Shown piece by piece: positions 8,013 through 17,132 of a DNA stretch of 64,000 nt. The stretch comes from UBA1672 sp050633325 (lineage in GTDB: Bacteria > Pseudomonadota > Alphaproteobacteria > Micavibrionales > Micavibrionaceae): contig JBOEGH010000004.1 in the NCBI GenBank assembly GCA_050633325.1, positions 186,001-250,000 on the forward strand, given 5' to 3'. The notes under the pieces were generated by a model, which was not told the origin of the DNA, ran no database searches, and saw only the letters and a program-made list of their open reading frames with translations. How positions within the stretch are numbered: the first letter of the stretch is position 1; each line of letters begins with the position of its first letter. The position numbers were made by a program, and so were the translations under genes.

Positions 8013-9591
8013 TCACTTGCTTACGACGATATACGTCATATGTAAGGATATGTGTGTCCTCGAGAGTTGTTCCGGTGAAATACTCACCGCGATTGAATTT
8101 GAACTGGTCAAGCTTTTCATAGTTTTGATCGATAATTGATTTGAATTTTTTATCATCTCTAAAGAAATACATAAAATCGAAGGACTTTAGTTTTCCTATT
8201 TGTAAACCAGACGCGATCATTATCACAGATGGTTCATAATATTCAAGATCATCAGCAGTATATCTTAGGTACTTACTTTTTAGCGACTTGTATAAGTCCC
8301 TCTCTTTTTGATCTTCGCTTTGTAATCCCAGAAGTATTTTGGGAATGAACCACATGCTTGGGAAGCGTGTTGCATGGGTGTATCCCATATATGCGGCCGT
8401 AGGGTTTATTATCTCAATGTCACCGTGAAATGCGAAGAAAGTACAAGGTTTGTCGCACTCTTCTTCCAGAAATTTAGCAACAGGAAGAGATGGTATTGTG
8501 TTTTGTTTTGGGAAATCAAGGCTTAAGGGTGTTAGCATATGAATAAAGAAGGCAATGCATATCATTGGTATTACTGTATGCACGAATCTCATTCTTTTAA
8601 AGAAGTATGGAACTCTGAATGCGATGGAAAGGGTTAGTGAGCATATTAGAAATGTGTAAACGGGAGTAATATGGTTAAAGAACCCTTTCATTTGCACGAA
8701 ATATGGTACTAAACATAATAATGAGCATAAATATAAGAATAAAAGAAAGCTCTTTTTCTGCTTGTTCAGATCCTCCATAAATATTTCTAAGATTAGTAGC
8801 GCAAAGCAAGCAAACATATATTTTTTAATAAGATTTATCGCGATAATAGGGCTTATGTTGGAGGCATAAAGCTTTACGACATCATCGAATATCACATTAA
8901 TATAATCAGAAAAAAATATAAAAAGGGAGGCAATATATGCCACGGTTATTACGCTAAGTGTTGCAAAGTCAATATCAAAGAAAACGTTAAACTTTCTAAG
9001 CCGTATCATGCGATCAATAATGAATATAGTAGGTAGAAGGCCGTAATGTGGTTTTATCATTATACATAATGCACCAACAATCATTACCGGAATTAATATA
9101 GACTTTTGAATATTTATGTTACGCGCCATAGAATACTGACAAAGGAGCATAGGAACTAAAGCCAAAATAAGGAAGTGTTCTCTTTCCGAAAAGAAAACGG
9201 TTGTCCCCAATGTAACTGCTAACATATATGATAATGTAAATACATTTTGTTCTGATATGGTTAAAAAATCAAAATGTTTGGTAATGCTATGGGCGGTGTA
9301 TACTGATATGAAAACAAAGAGTAACGTTAGATAAAATGTTCCTACTGTTACAGGTAGTCCCAATAATTTTGAAAAAATCACGTGTGGAGTATATGCTATT
9401 ATGCTAAGTGGCGGATTTGTTTCATAAATATGTTCAGAAAGTTTTTTCCCATCTAGTAATCTTTCTGCACCAATAAGTAGCCATGAAATATTGCCATTTA
9501 CCAGATATTGTCCTTGAATCATTATGCATGGTAAAATGATGCAAATTAAAGCAGATATGAACATAAATATTTGTGTTTTATTTGCGTTCAT
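8002..9591 (-). CDS. Polytopic membrane protein, GT-C-like, paralogue 1
   Basis: 529 residues with about ten hydrophobic helices. Near the N-terminus it has NGNISWLLIGAERLL and YETNPPLSI, a position where GT-C glycosyltransferases carry an acidic catalytic loop. A periplasmic C-terminal part has CDKPC and YTHATRFPSMWF. All of these recur in the next gene (see 9578-11194), so the two arose by tandem duplication. The genes overlap by 14 bp and are probably translated together. Placement next to gtrA/gtrB suggests a GtrC-like transferase that moves lipid-linked sugar onto an envelope glycan. Family assignment is inferred from topology and context, not from a recognised domain. Confidence 0.65.
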   Translation of the reverse strand: MNANKTQIFMFISALICIILPCIMIQGQYLVNGNISWLLIGAERLLDGKKLSEHIYETNPPLSIIAYTPHVIFSKLLGLPVTVGTFYLTLLFVFISVYTAHSITKHFDFLTISEQNVFTLSYMLAVTLGTTVFFSEREHFLILALVPMLLCQYSMARNINIQKSILIPVMIVGALCIMIKPHYGLLPTIFIIDRMIRLRKFNVFFDIDFATLSVITVAYIASLFIFFSDYINVIFDDVVKLYASNISPIIAINLIKKYMFACFALLILEIFMEDLNKQKKSFLLFLYLCSLLCLVPYFVQMKGFFNHITPVYTFLICSLTLSIAFRVPYFFKRMRFVHTVIPMICIAFFIHMLTPLSLDFPKQNTIPSLPVAKFLEEECDKPCTFFAFHGDIEIINPTAAYMGYTHATRFPSMWFIPKILLGLQSEDQKERDLYKSLKSKYLRYTADDLEYYEPSVIMIASGLQIGKLKSFDFMYFFRDDKKFKSIIDQNYEKLDQFKFNRGEYFTGTTLEDTHILTYDVYRRKQVTSL

Positions 9592-11194
9592 TGATTCTGT
9601 CTTTCAATTTCTGCGTTGGTTTTTTATAAACGTCCCACATGATTATGTGCTCAAAGTCATATTTTGTATCTTTGTAGAAATATGCGCGATCCATAGAAAA
9701 TACACCGATATGTTTATATGTTGCAAATATATCTCTTACTTTAGGGGAGTTAGCAGCAAAGCGTTTGGCAAAATTTGTTGGGGACCCGTCGGCTGCTTTT
9801 AGAATGAATAAAAGAGTAGGGCGCATTGTTTCAAAATCTTTTACTATGTAATTTGCATATCTGAGTTTTGCATCATCTATAGATTCTTCGTACTTATCGT
9901 TTATGGCCGTTGGAACACTTCCTTCAAAAGCCGGCTGAAACCAATATGCGGGGAATCGTGTTGCATATGTGTGGCCGGAATAAAATGCTATTTGACTACT
10001 TATATCCATATTTTCATATGTCATGAAGTAAGAGCATGGCTCTTCACAATGTTTGTTAATATATGTCATCAAATCATTGTTCTTGTAATCATTATGCGTG
10101 GGGTAATCGGGGCGTAACGGCGAAAATTGATATGATGACAGAAATATAGCACCAATAATAACGTGAAGTAATATTGTTTCTTTCAGCCATGTATCCAAAT
10201 TCATTTTTTGAGTTACTATATTATGTATAAGCATTCCTATAAAAGGAAATAGCAGAGCATAAAATGGAAGGCGATGATATGAAAAGCCTTTCATCTGGAT
10301 TACAAATACAGCCAATGCAAGAAAGCTGCATAAACATATTGCTGATAAAATTGTTCTTTTATCTTTATCCTTTATAAATAAAGAAAATGTTAGGCAGGCA
10401 AACGCCAATAAAGCGTAGATTTTTGCATAGAAATACACACCTTTAGGGTTATTATAGTTTAGGTAGAATCGTAGAACATCGGGTAGTATTATATCAATGA
10501 AATCTCTGAAGAAGAAATAAACTATTAGTAGGTATGATGTTGAAAATATTGAAAGAATTATAAAGTCAGGTGATTTTATAACCTTCAATATTGATTTATA
10601 GTAAACCGCACGATGTATAAATATAAAGGCAGGTATAAGGCCAAAGTGAGGTTTTATCAGTATTAATACAGATCCAACTATTATGGTGAAATATTTTAAG
10701 AACCATGAGGAAGAGTATTTGTATGTGATGGCTAATTGCGTAAGCACAAAAGGCAGAATGGCAATTGCGATAAAGTGATCACGTTCTGCAAATGATAATG
10801 CTGGTATTATGGTCAGGGTACATAATGATCCTAAGGTTATTAGAAACCTGTCATTTTCATTGAAAAACTTGAAGTATTTTAATGTTTTATAAGTAGTGAT
10901 TGTGAGCAATATTATCAGAAATAGAGTTCCGCAAAATATCGCGTTATATGTTTCTATGGATAGTGCTTCTGCTATCAGAGCAAAGGGAGAATATATAAGG
11001 ACGTTAAGTGGCGGATTGGTGTCAAAACACCCTTGTGATAGAGGGAGCCCTGATATCAGCCTTTTTACACAAACGGTTAACCATGAAACATCGCAGTTAA
11101 CGCTTTTTTGATATTGGACAAGTAACCAAGGGATTAAAGCCAATCCAGACAAAACCCAAAGATAGACATGAAATACCTTATTTTTTCTATCCAT
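9578..11194 (-). CDS. Polytopic membrane protein, GT-C-like, paralogue 2
   Basis: 538 residues, homologous along its length to the downstream 529-residue protein: NCDVSWLTVCVKRLI and FDTNPPLNV near the start, LIKPHFGLIPAF in the middle (LIKPHYGLLP-like in the paralogue is MIKPHYGLLP), and CEEPC with YATRFPAYWF in the C-terminal soluble part. About ten or more hydrophobic helices. The pair may act on different acceptors or as a heterodimer. It lies 19 bp downstream of clpX on the same strand, so read-through from clpX is possible. Confidence 0.65.
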   Translation of the reverse strand: MDRKNKVFHVYLWVLSGLALIPWLLVQYQKSVNCDVSWLTVCVKRLISGLPLSQGCFDTNPPLNVLIYSPFALIAEALSIETYNAIFCGTLFLIILLTITTYKTLKYFKFFNENDRFLITLGSLCTLTIIPALSFAERDHFIAIAILPFVLTQLAITYKYSSSWFLKYFTIIVGSVLILIKPHFGLIPAFIFIHRAVYYKSILKVIKSPDFIILSIFSTSYLLIVYFFFRDFIDIILPDVLRFYLNYNNPKGVYFYAKIYALLAFACLTFSLFIKDKDKRTILSAICLCSFLALAVFVIQMKGFSYHRLPFYALLFPFIGMLIHNIVTQKMNLDTWLKETILLHVIIGAIFLSSYQFSPLRPDYPTHNDYKNNDLMTYINKHCEEPCSYFMTYENMDISSQIAFYSGHTYATRFPAYWFQPAFEGSVPTAINDKYEESIDDAKLRYANYIVKDFETMRPTLLFILKAADGSPTNFAKRFAANSPKVRDIFATYKHIGVFSMDRAYFYKDTKYDFEHIIMWDVYKKPTQKLKDRINERK

Positions 11195-11213
11195 TGGGTA
11201 TCAGCCTGTAATT

Positions 11214-12548
11214 TTAGCCTGCTTCTTTATCAGACTTTTCATCTTTTGATGGTGTCTCTTCAGCCTCTTTCAAAAGTGTAGAAGGTTTTTTCTTCTTTTT
11301 CTTCTTGGTCTTGGATTTCTTGTAAGTAGGGTCCTCTTTGTTTTCCACTGTAGAGCCGTCAACTAGAATCTCTGTAACGTCTTCCATGTCAGGAACGTCA
11401 AACATTGAGTTCAGAAGTAATTCTTCGATTATGGATCGTAGACCACGAGCACCAGATTTTCTCTTAATAGCTCTTTTTGCGATTGCTGATAATGCATCAT
11501 CAGAGAACTTAAGTTCCGCATCTTCCATTTCAAATAGCTTTTGGTACTGTTTTACCAAAGCATTCTTTGGTTGAGTCAAAATAGTGATTAATGCGTCTTC
11601 ATCTAAGTCTTCTAGCGTCGCGATAACCGGTAGACGCCCGATAAATTCAGGGATTAGACCGTATCTGTGCAGATCTTCAGGTTGAAGGTCTTGCAACAAT
11701 TCTCCAACAGTTTTCTCATTAGGGCCTTGAACCTCTGCGCCGAATCCTATTGTTGTTCCTTTGCCACGCTCAGATATAACCTTATCAAGTCCGGCGAATG
11801 CACCACCGCAGATGAATAGAATATTTCCTGTGTCCACTTGTAGGAATTCTTGTTGTGGATGCTTACGTCCACCTTGAGGAGGTACAGAAGCAACAGTACC
11901 TTCCATAAGTTTAAGTAGAGCTTGTTGAACACCTTCACCAGATACATCACGAGTAATCGATGGGTTGTCTGATTTACGTGAAATTTTGTCTATCTCATCA
12001 ATGTAAACGATACCTTTTTGGGCGCGCTCTACATTATAGTCAGACGCTTGTAATAGTTTAAGTACGATATTCTCAACGTCTTCACCAACGTAACCCGCTT
12101 CGGTTAGTGTTGTTGCATCTGCCATGGTAAACGGAACGTCCAAAATACGTGCAAGTGTTTGCGCAAGAAGAGTTTTACCACAACCAGTCGGGCCAACCAA
12201 AAGTATGTTTGATTTAGCAAGTTCTACTTCTGGGTTTTCTTCTGTGTGCTCTAATCGTTTGTAATGGTTGTGAACTGCAACGGATAAAACGCGCTTTGCA
12301 CCTTCTTGGCCAATAACATAATCGTCCAAGAATTGTTTGATTTCACTTGGTGTTGGTACACCATCATCAGTACGCACCATTTGGCTGCTGTCTTCATCAC
12401 GGATAATATCCATACATAATTCAACACATTCATTACAAATGAATACATTAGGGCCTGCAATTAGTTTGCGCACCTCATGTTGGCTCTTCCCGCAGAAAGA
12501 ACAGTATAATGGATTTTTTGTATCGGATGAATCTGATGATTTACTCAT
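11214..12548 (-). CDS. clpX: ClpX, AAA+ unfoldase of the ClpXP protease
   Basis: 444 residues. The zinc-binding domain has Cys16, Cys19, Cys38 and Cys41; Walker A is GPTGCGKT at 119-126; the IGF loop that docks to ClpP is present (TTIGFGA). The tail after about residue 400 is unusually basic then acidic, with a KTKKKKKKK run and EEAEETPSKDEKSDKEAG, about 25 residues longer than common ClpX proteins. clpP, which usually lies just upstream, is absent; the neighbour is divergent sufE. The IGF loop means a ClpP partner is expected elsewhere. Confidence 0.96.
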   Translation of the reverse strand: MSKSSDSSDTKNPLYCSFCGKSQHEVRKLIAGPNVFICNECVELCMDIIRDEDSSQMVRTDDGVPTPSEIKQFLDDYVIGQEGAKRVLSVAVHNHYKRLEHTEENPEVELAKSNILLVGPTGCGKTLLAQTLARILDVPFTMADATTLTEAGYVGEDVENIVLKLLQASDYNVERAQKGIVYIDEIDKISRKSDNPSITRDVSGEGVQQALLKLMEGTVASVPPQGGRKHPQQEFLQVDTGNILFICGGAFAGLDKVISERGKGTTIGFGAEVQGPNEKTVGELLQDLQPEDLHRYGLIPEFIGRLPVIATLEDLDEDALITILTQPKNALVKQYQKLFEMEDAELKFSDDALSAIAKRAIKRKSGARGLRSIIEELLLNSMFDVPDMEDVTEILVDGSTVENKEDPTYKKSKTKKKKKKKPSTLLKEAEETPSKDEKSDKEAG

Positions 12549-12637
12549 GATGTAAGGCTTTCTATTCCTTTATGAATCTTTTCATCTTTAACTTGCCAAT
12601 TAGATCGCCTATGCGCAAGCCCCTATATTAAGGATTG

Positions 12638-12666
12638 TTGATTTTTGTGCGGAATATCCCTAAGTT
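12638..12666 (+). promoter_or_regulatory. Predicted promoter of sufE
   Basis: TTGATT (12638-12643), a 17-bp spacer and TAAGTT (12661-12666). Transcription would begin near 12673, downstream of the TTG that opens the longest frame (12635), which supports the ATG at 12698 as the true start. Confidence 0.42.
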
Positions 12667-12697
12667 TCTTTTCGAACATAAGGATGGATTGTTATTA

Positions 12698-13102
12698 ATG
12701 TCACAAGAATCAGTAAAAGAAGTAGTTGAAAATTTTTCTCTTTTTGATGATTGGGAGGATAGATATAGATATTTAATCGATTTAGGCAGAGAGTTGCCGA
12801 AGATGGATGATGCATTGAAAACTGATGAAAGCTTGGTTCGGGGATGTACATCACGTGTTTGGCTGATTACCAGAGTTGAAGACGATAAATTTAGTTTTGA
12901 GGCGGACAGTGATGCGCACATTGTTCGTGGATTGGTTGCCATTTTAATTTTGGCATATAAAGATTGTAATATTAATGATGTTGGTGAAATTAACATTGAT
13001 AAAATGTTTGAAGATATTGGTTTAGATCAACATTTAAGTGCAAATCGCCGTAGTGGATTTTTCGCGATGGTAGAAAGAATTAAATCTTTCGCAAATGTGT
13101 GA
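12698..13102 (+). CDS. sufE: SufE-family Fe-S assembly protein
   Basis: 134 residues from the ATG at 12698, which has AGGATGG upstream. The SufE fold is plain: FSLFDDWEDRYRYLIDLGRELP, then the active Cys in RGCTSRVW, then DSDAHIVRGLVAIL. SufE accepts sulfur from the cysteine desulfurase SufS and passes it to the SUF scaffold. It is divergent from clpX and convergent with the periplasmic protein gene. No other suf genes are in the window. Confidence 0.92.
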   Translation: MSQESVKEVVENFSLFDDWEDRYRYLIDLGRELPKMDDALKTDESLVRGCTSRVWLITRVEDDKFSFEADSDAHIVRGLVAILILAYKDCNINDVGEINIDKMFEDIGLDQHLSANRRSGFFAMVERIKSFANV

Positions 13103-13103
13103 G

Positions 13104-13757
13104 TTATTTAGTCTGCTGATTTTCTGAAGGCTGTTTTTCTATTGTTTGCCTAATAATTTCAGCTTTCTCTATGTCTTTTGTGTATCCTATACCACGAAGT
13201 ATTTGCGCAAACACAGCATCAGATTCGTCTGATTGTTCCCCTATAAGCTCCGCTTCAACAGACATGATGGAATTATCTGCGATCCACAGTTGGGCAATGT
13301 ATATAGTATCACTAACTCCTTTGCGACCACGCCCCAACAGACCTGTTTGACGGTATTCTTTTTCTTGCGTTCCCTTTATTTCATATGCCTCAATGACGGA
13401 GTCCTCTGTCATTGCGCGCACTGTTTTTTCCATAACTTGCGGAGTGAACTCCTCATACATCTTAGGGGTAGAGGGATTGCATATTATTTCAACAGTTATG
13501 CTTGTGGATAGGTCGAAAACCTTCGTATATGAAATTAAATCAAAACACGTATCCATTGTATCCCCCTCACATCTTTGAGTTTTGTATGGCTCGTCAGGGA
13601 AATTTGCGGTGAATTGACAATAATTGGGTGAGTATTTAGGCGTCTCCAATTTTACTTGTGCGTTCGTTTGTGTTGTTGATGTATTTGCTTCATCTTGTGC
13701 CATTGAAGGCGCAGAAAAGATTAAAGCCAGTAATGATACGCACAATAATTTATTCAT
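13104..13757 (-). CDS. Periplasmic protein of unknown function, downstream of hisS
   Basis: 217 residues from the ATG at 13755-13757, which follows the hisS stop by one base; a longer frame to 13931 would run inside hisS and was rejected. The start is a clear signal peptide (MNKLLCVSLLALIFSAPSMA). The mature part has four cysteines (in YCQF, RCEGD, TCFDL, ICNPS) that could form two disulfides, and no domain I recognise. The very tight spacing argues for translational coupling with hisS. Function unknown. Confidence 0.72.
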   Translation of the reverse strand: MNKLLCVSLLALIFSAPSMAQDEANTSTTQTNAQVKLETPKYSPNYCQFTANFPDEPYKTQRCEGDTMDTCFDLISYTKVFDLSTSITVEIICNPSTPKMYEEFTPQVMEKTVRAMTEDSVIEAYEIKGTQEKEYRQTGLLGRGRKGVSDTIYIAQLWIADNSIMSVEAELIGEQSDESDAVFAQILRGIGYTKDIEKAEIIRQTIEKQPSENQQTK

Positions 13758-13758
13758 G

Positions 13759-15096
13759 TTATTTATTCCATTCTTCAGGTGAAGCGTTATCTTGCGCGCC
13801 TGTATCCATGTTTTTAACTTCGTGGCTTTGGCCATCTTCAAAAGGTGGAAACCATACATATGGTATTCCTTTTTTCTGTGCGTAGGCAAGTTGTCTTTTG
13901 ATTTTTGACGGGCTGTGGAATGTTTCAACATTATATCCGCGGCTGCGTAAGGTTTGCGCAGTTTTCATCATTACGGCGCGGTTTTCTTCACTTGGTAAGA
14001 CAACAAGAATATCTGCAGGAGAAATACCGGAATGAGGTAACTGGCTTTTCAGGCGGATACGGTCGAAAAGACGAGAAAATCCGATTGATATACCGACCCC
14101 GGGTAAGTGTTTGTTTATATAGTTACCTGCAAGGTCGTCGTACCTGCCACCAGAGCATATTGACCCATATGACGGATCGTCAATGAATCTGGTTTCATAT
14201 ACTGTTCCTGTATAATAATCCAAGCCACGCACGATTGACAGGTCGGCGACAATCGCACCTTCTGGCAAGTGTTGTAATTGGTCAAGGGTAAAGGATAGCT
14301 CCTCTATTCCTTCTTTCATTGTGTCGTTTTGGTTTTTTGTGGAGATACTATCAACCAGTTCCTTGGATGAGGTCGCTTTTACCAAGGCCAAAGACAATAT
14401 TTCATTTATACTGTCGTCATTAAGGCCTAATCCTGATAATTCATTGGCGACAGCATTTTTATCCATCTTATCTAATTTATCGATCCATCGAGTTACCTCG
14501 GTGATATTTTCTATTTCCAAGCTTTCCAATAATCCAATTAGAATTTTACGATTAGAAATTTGAATTTGAATTTTTTCATTTTCCATTCCAGGTAGGCTGG
14601 ATAGAATTTCCCAAATAATTGCGGGCATCTCTGCATCGAAGTGAAGGGGCAGAGTATCCACATTAATTACATCAATATCACATTGGTAGAATTCACGAAA
14701 ACGTCCTGCTTGCGGGCGTTCACCGCGCCAAACACGTTGTATTTGATATCGTTTGAACGGGAATACAAGATCGTTAAAGTGTTGCGCGGTATAACGGGCG
14801 AGGGGAACTGTTTGGTCAAAGTGCAGGGCTAGCCTTGCTTCTTTGTCACCGTCTTCTTTGTGTAACCGTTCAAGGACATACATCTCTTTGTCTGTATCCG
14901 CGCCACCATCGCCGCCCTTGGCATTTATTGCATCTAATGCTTCAACGCTTGGCGTTTCAATAGAACAAAAGCCGTAGCTCTCAAATATTTTGCGGATATG
15001 GTCGAACCATTGCTGTTCTGCACGTCTAGTTTTAGGAAGCCATTCAGGGAATCCACTGATTGGCTTTGGCTTATATATTTTTTTCTTTTCACTCAT
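13759..15096 (-). CDS. hisS: Histidyl-tRNA synthetase
   Basis: 445 residues, class II synthetase that charges tRNA-His. Motif 2 region FKRYQIQRVWRGERPQAGRF is near 115-133; the histidine-binding motif RGLDYYTGTVYE and motif 3 GVGISIGFSRLF follow. The C-terminal anticodon-binding domain has DILVVLPSEENRAV. In many alphaproteobacteria hisS sits between ispG and prfA; here prfA is 41 kb away and hisS is beside cobT, pointing to relocation. The next gene starts one base after its stop. Confidence 0.95.
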   Translation of the reverse strand: MSEKKKIYKPKPISGFPEWLPKTRRAEQQWFDHIRKIFESYGFCSIETPSVEALDAINAKGGDGGADTDKEMYVLERLHKEDGDKEARLALHFDQTVPLARYTAQHFNDLVFPFKRYQIQRVWRGERPQAGRFREFYQCDIDVINVDTLPLHFDAEMPAIIWEILSSLPGMENEKIQIQISNRKILIGLLESLEIENITEVTRWIDKLDKMDKNAVANELSGLGLNDDSINEILSLALVKATSSKELVDSISTKNQNDTMKEGIEELSFTLDQLQHLPEGAIVADLSIVRGLDYYTGTVYETRFIDDPSYGSICSGGRYDDLAGNYINKHLPGVGISIGFSRLFDRIRLKSQLPHSGISPADILVVLPSEENRAVMMKTAQTLRSRGYNVETFHSPSKIKRQLAYAQKKGIPYVWFPPFEDGQSHEVKNMDTGAQDNASPEEWNK

Positions 15097-15143
15097 TAGA
15101 CTTTGTTACTGGATGATTGTTGTTGGTGCAAGTGTAAAGGCAC

Positions 15144-16982
15144 TTATTGTTCGTCAAATAGTTCAGTTAATTGTGTTGTTAATGCCTCGGCAAGTCCGTC
15201 TGCATCTGAAATAGTTATGGCCTTTTCATAGTATTTTGTTACGTCATGACCAATACCAATTGCGGTCAGCTCAACATTAGATTTTGCCTCAATCCATTTT
15301 ATTATGCCACGTAGATCCATTTCTAGAATATTGTGTGGATTAACAGATAGGGTTGAATCATCGACAGGTGCACCATCGGAAATTACCAATAGGATTTTTC
15401 GTTCCTCGGCTCTGCGAGAGATACGGTTATACGCCCATACTAATGCTTCACCATCGATATTTTCCTTTAGAAGACCTTCTTTTAGCATAAGACCAAGATT
15501 CTTGCGTGCACGTCTTATTGGTGCGTTGGCACTTTTATATATAATATGTCGTAAATCATTCAGGCGGCCTGGTTTTTCCGGACGGCCTTTCTCTAACCAT
15601 AATTCACGGGACTTACCGCCTTTCCATGTGCGAGTGGTAAACCCCAGTATTTCTGTTTTTATACCGCAGCGTTCCAAAGTTTGTGCGATAATATCTGTGC
15701 TTGTTGCGGCAATGGCGATTGGTCGCCCGCGCATTGATCCTGAATTATCGATAAGAATAGACACCACGGTATCTTTGAAGGGCATTTCCTTTTCTTGTTT
15801 AAAGGTTAGTGGCACGTTTGGGTTTGCAATAACGCGTGCAAGACGCGCGGCATCAAGTATTCCTTCTTCCAGATCAAATTGCCAACTGCGGCGCTGGCGT
15901 GCCATAAGCTTGCGTTGTAGTCGGTTGGCGAGTTTGGTTATGATGTTTTGGTGGTTTGATAATTGCTTGTCCAGCATATCACGTAAGCGATCAAGCTCAA
16001 ACGTATCTGCTAAATCCTCTGCGTTAACTTCTTCATCAAATTGGGTTGTATATACGCGGTATTGTCCCTGTGTGAAATTAATTAAATCATTTGGCCTGTC
16101 GGGGGGGAGGGGGATGTTCTCTTCCGTCATCATGTCTTCAGATTCTATGTCATCTATAATTTCATCCAAATCCATATCAAAAGATTCTTCTAATTCTGAC
16201 GTTTCCTCGGATTCATCTGATGGGCTTTGTGACTGTTCTTGTTGTTCTTGTGTATCACTATCTGGGGGGGCTTGGTCGTCATCTGGTGTGCTCTCGCTAT
16301 TATCCTCTTGAGTCTCAAGATCATTTTCTTCGTCACCTTCAGAATCGATCTTTAGATTTAGCGCAGATAATATTTTTCTGGATGCTTTAGCGTATGATTT
16401 TTGATCATGAATTAAGCTTGCCAGTTGTTTGAAATCGACATTGTTTAACTGATCATTTATCCATGGATTCCAAAGGTCTAACAGCTTAATGGCGGAAGGC
16501 GGTGGAGCGTGTCCGCTTATCGCGCAACGGGCAACAATATGTAGTGCGTCGGCGAGGGGGACTTCTTCTCTATCCTTTATGTCTTTAAACCCACGCCTAA
16601 TGGCCTTGGCTTCTAATACGGCATTTAAATTATCGGCAACTCCATTCATGCTCAATATACCTATTGCATCACATCTTGCCTGTTCTAGGGCATCCATCGC
16701 TGCTTGTGCTTGTAGGTTCGTTTGCTTGTTTTGTTGATGTACAACTTCGTTGTGGTGAGCAATCCTTAATGAGTAGGTGTCAGCACATCCGCGAATTAAT
16801 GCACGCTTATCGGTGGACATGTCTGGTGTCGGAGTAGGTATTTGAGGGTGTCTAAGGTCTTTTATTTCACCAGTGGGCATTACAGAGTTAGAGTAGCTGA
16901 TCTCTAGATCTGGTTGGCGTGATATTGCACGCATAACTGAGGAAGTGTTTGTTTTGAACTGTTCGGTTTTTTCTGTGCTCAT
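15144..16982 (-). CDS. cobT: CobT, cobaltochelatase-type VWA subunit
   Basis: 612 residues. A C-terminal von Willebrand A domain has the MIDAS motif DNSGSM at about 412-417 (DxSxS). The middle has a long acidic, Gln/Ser-rich linker, roughly 215-295. With CobS and CobN this family forms the ATP-dependent cobalt chelatase of aerobic cobalamin synthesis. No cobN or other cob gene is in the window, and in alphaproteobacteria CobS/CobT are often kept without the rest of the pathway, so another metal-insertion or chaperone role is possible. It is separated from cobS by an unrelated plus-strand gene. Confidence 0.9.
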   Translation of the reverse strand: MSTEKTEQFKTNTSSVMRAISRQPDLEISYSNSVMPTGEIKDLRHPQIPTPTPDMSTDKRALIRGCADTYSLRIAHHNEVVHQQNKQTNLQAQAAMDALEQARCDAIGILSMNGVADNLNAVLEAKAIRRGFKDIKDREEVPLADALHIVARCAISGHAPPPSAIKLLDLWNPWINDQLNNVDFKQLASLIHDQKSYAKASRKILSALNLKIDSEGDEENDLETQEDNSESTPDDDQAPPDSDTQEQQEQSQSPSDESEETSELEESFDMDLDEIIDDIESEDMMTEENIPLPPDRPNDLINFTQGQYRVYTTQFDEEVNAEDLADTFELDRLRDMLDKQLSNHQNIITKLANRLQRKLMARQRRSWQFDLEEGILDAARLARVIANPNVPLTFKQEKEMPFKDTVVSILIDNSGSMRGRPIAIAATSTDIIAQTLERCGIKTEILGFTTRTWKGGKSRELWLEKGRPEKPGRLNDLRHIIYKSANAPIRRARKNLGLMLKEGLLKENIDGEALVWAYNRISRRAEERKILLVISDGAPVDDSTLSVNPHNILEMDLRGIIKWIEAKSNVELTAIGIGHDVTKYYEKAITISDADGLAEALTTQLTELFDEQ

Positions 16983-17132
16983 CTTAATGCGGATCGTATC
17001 GCATTTCTTGTTTAGTGTGCAATCAGTATATAGATGGTGTTGGTGTTATTTGACGTGATTGTTTGATTAATGCTAGAAAGTGTAAAAATAAATAATATTG
17101 TTTGGTGATAATTGATTGTATAGGGGGCTTTA

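Noticed and set aside
11214..11340. The Lys-rich end of ClpX as a frameshift artefact
   Set aside because: The frame continues smoothly through an acidic end to a stop, and no alternative frame restores a better end.
13104..13931. A longer start for the periplasmic protein, inside hisS
   Set aside because: The signal peptide begins at the ATG at 13757, one base after the hisS stop.
15304..16311. A 335-codon plus-strand frame opposite cobT
   Set aside because: It lies wholly within cobT, whose MIDAS motif and family match are clear; its Ser/Arg-rich product is typical of an antisense shadow.
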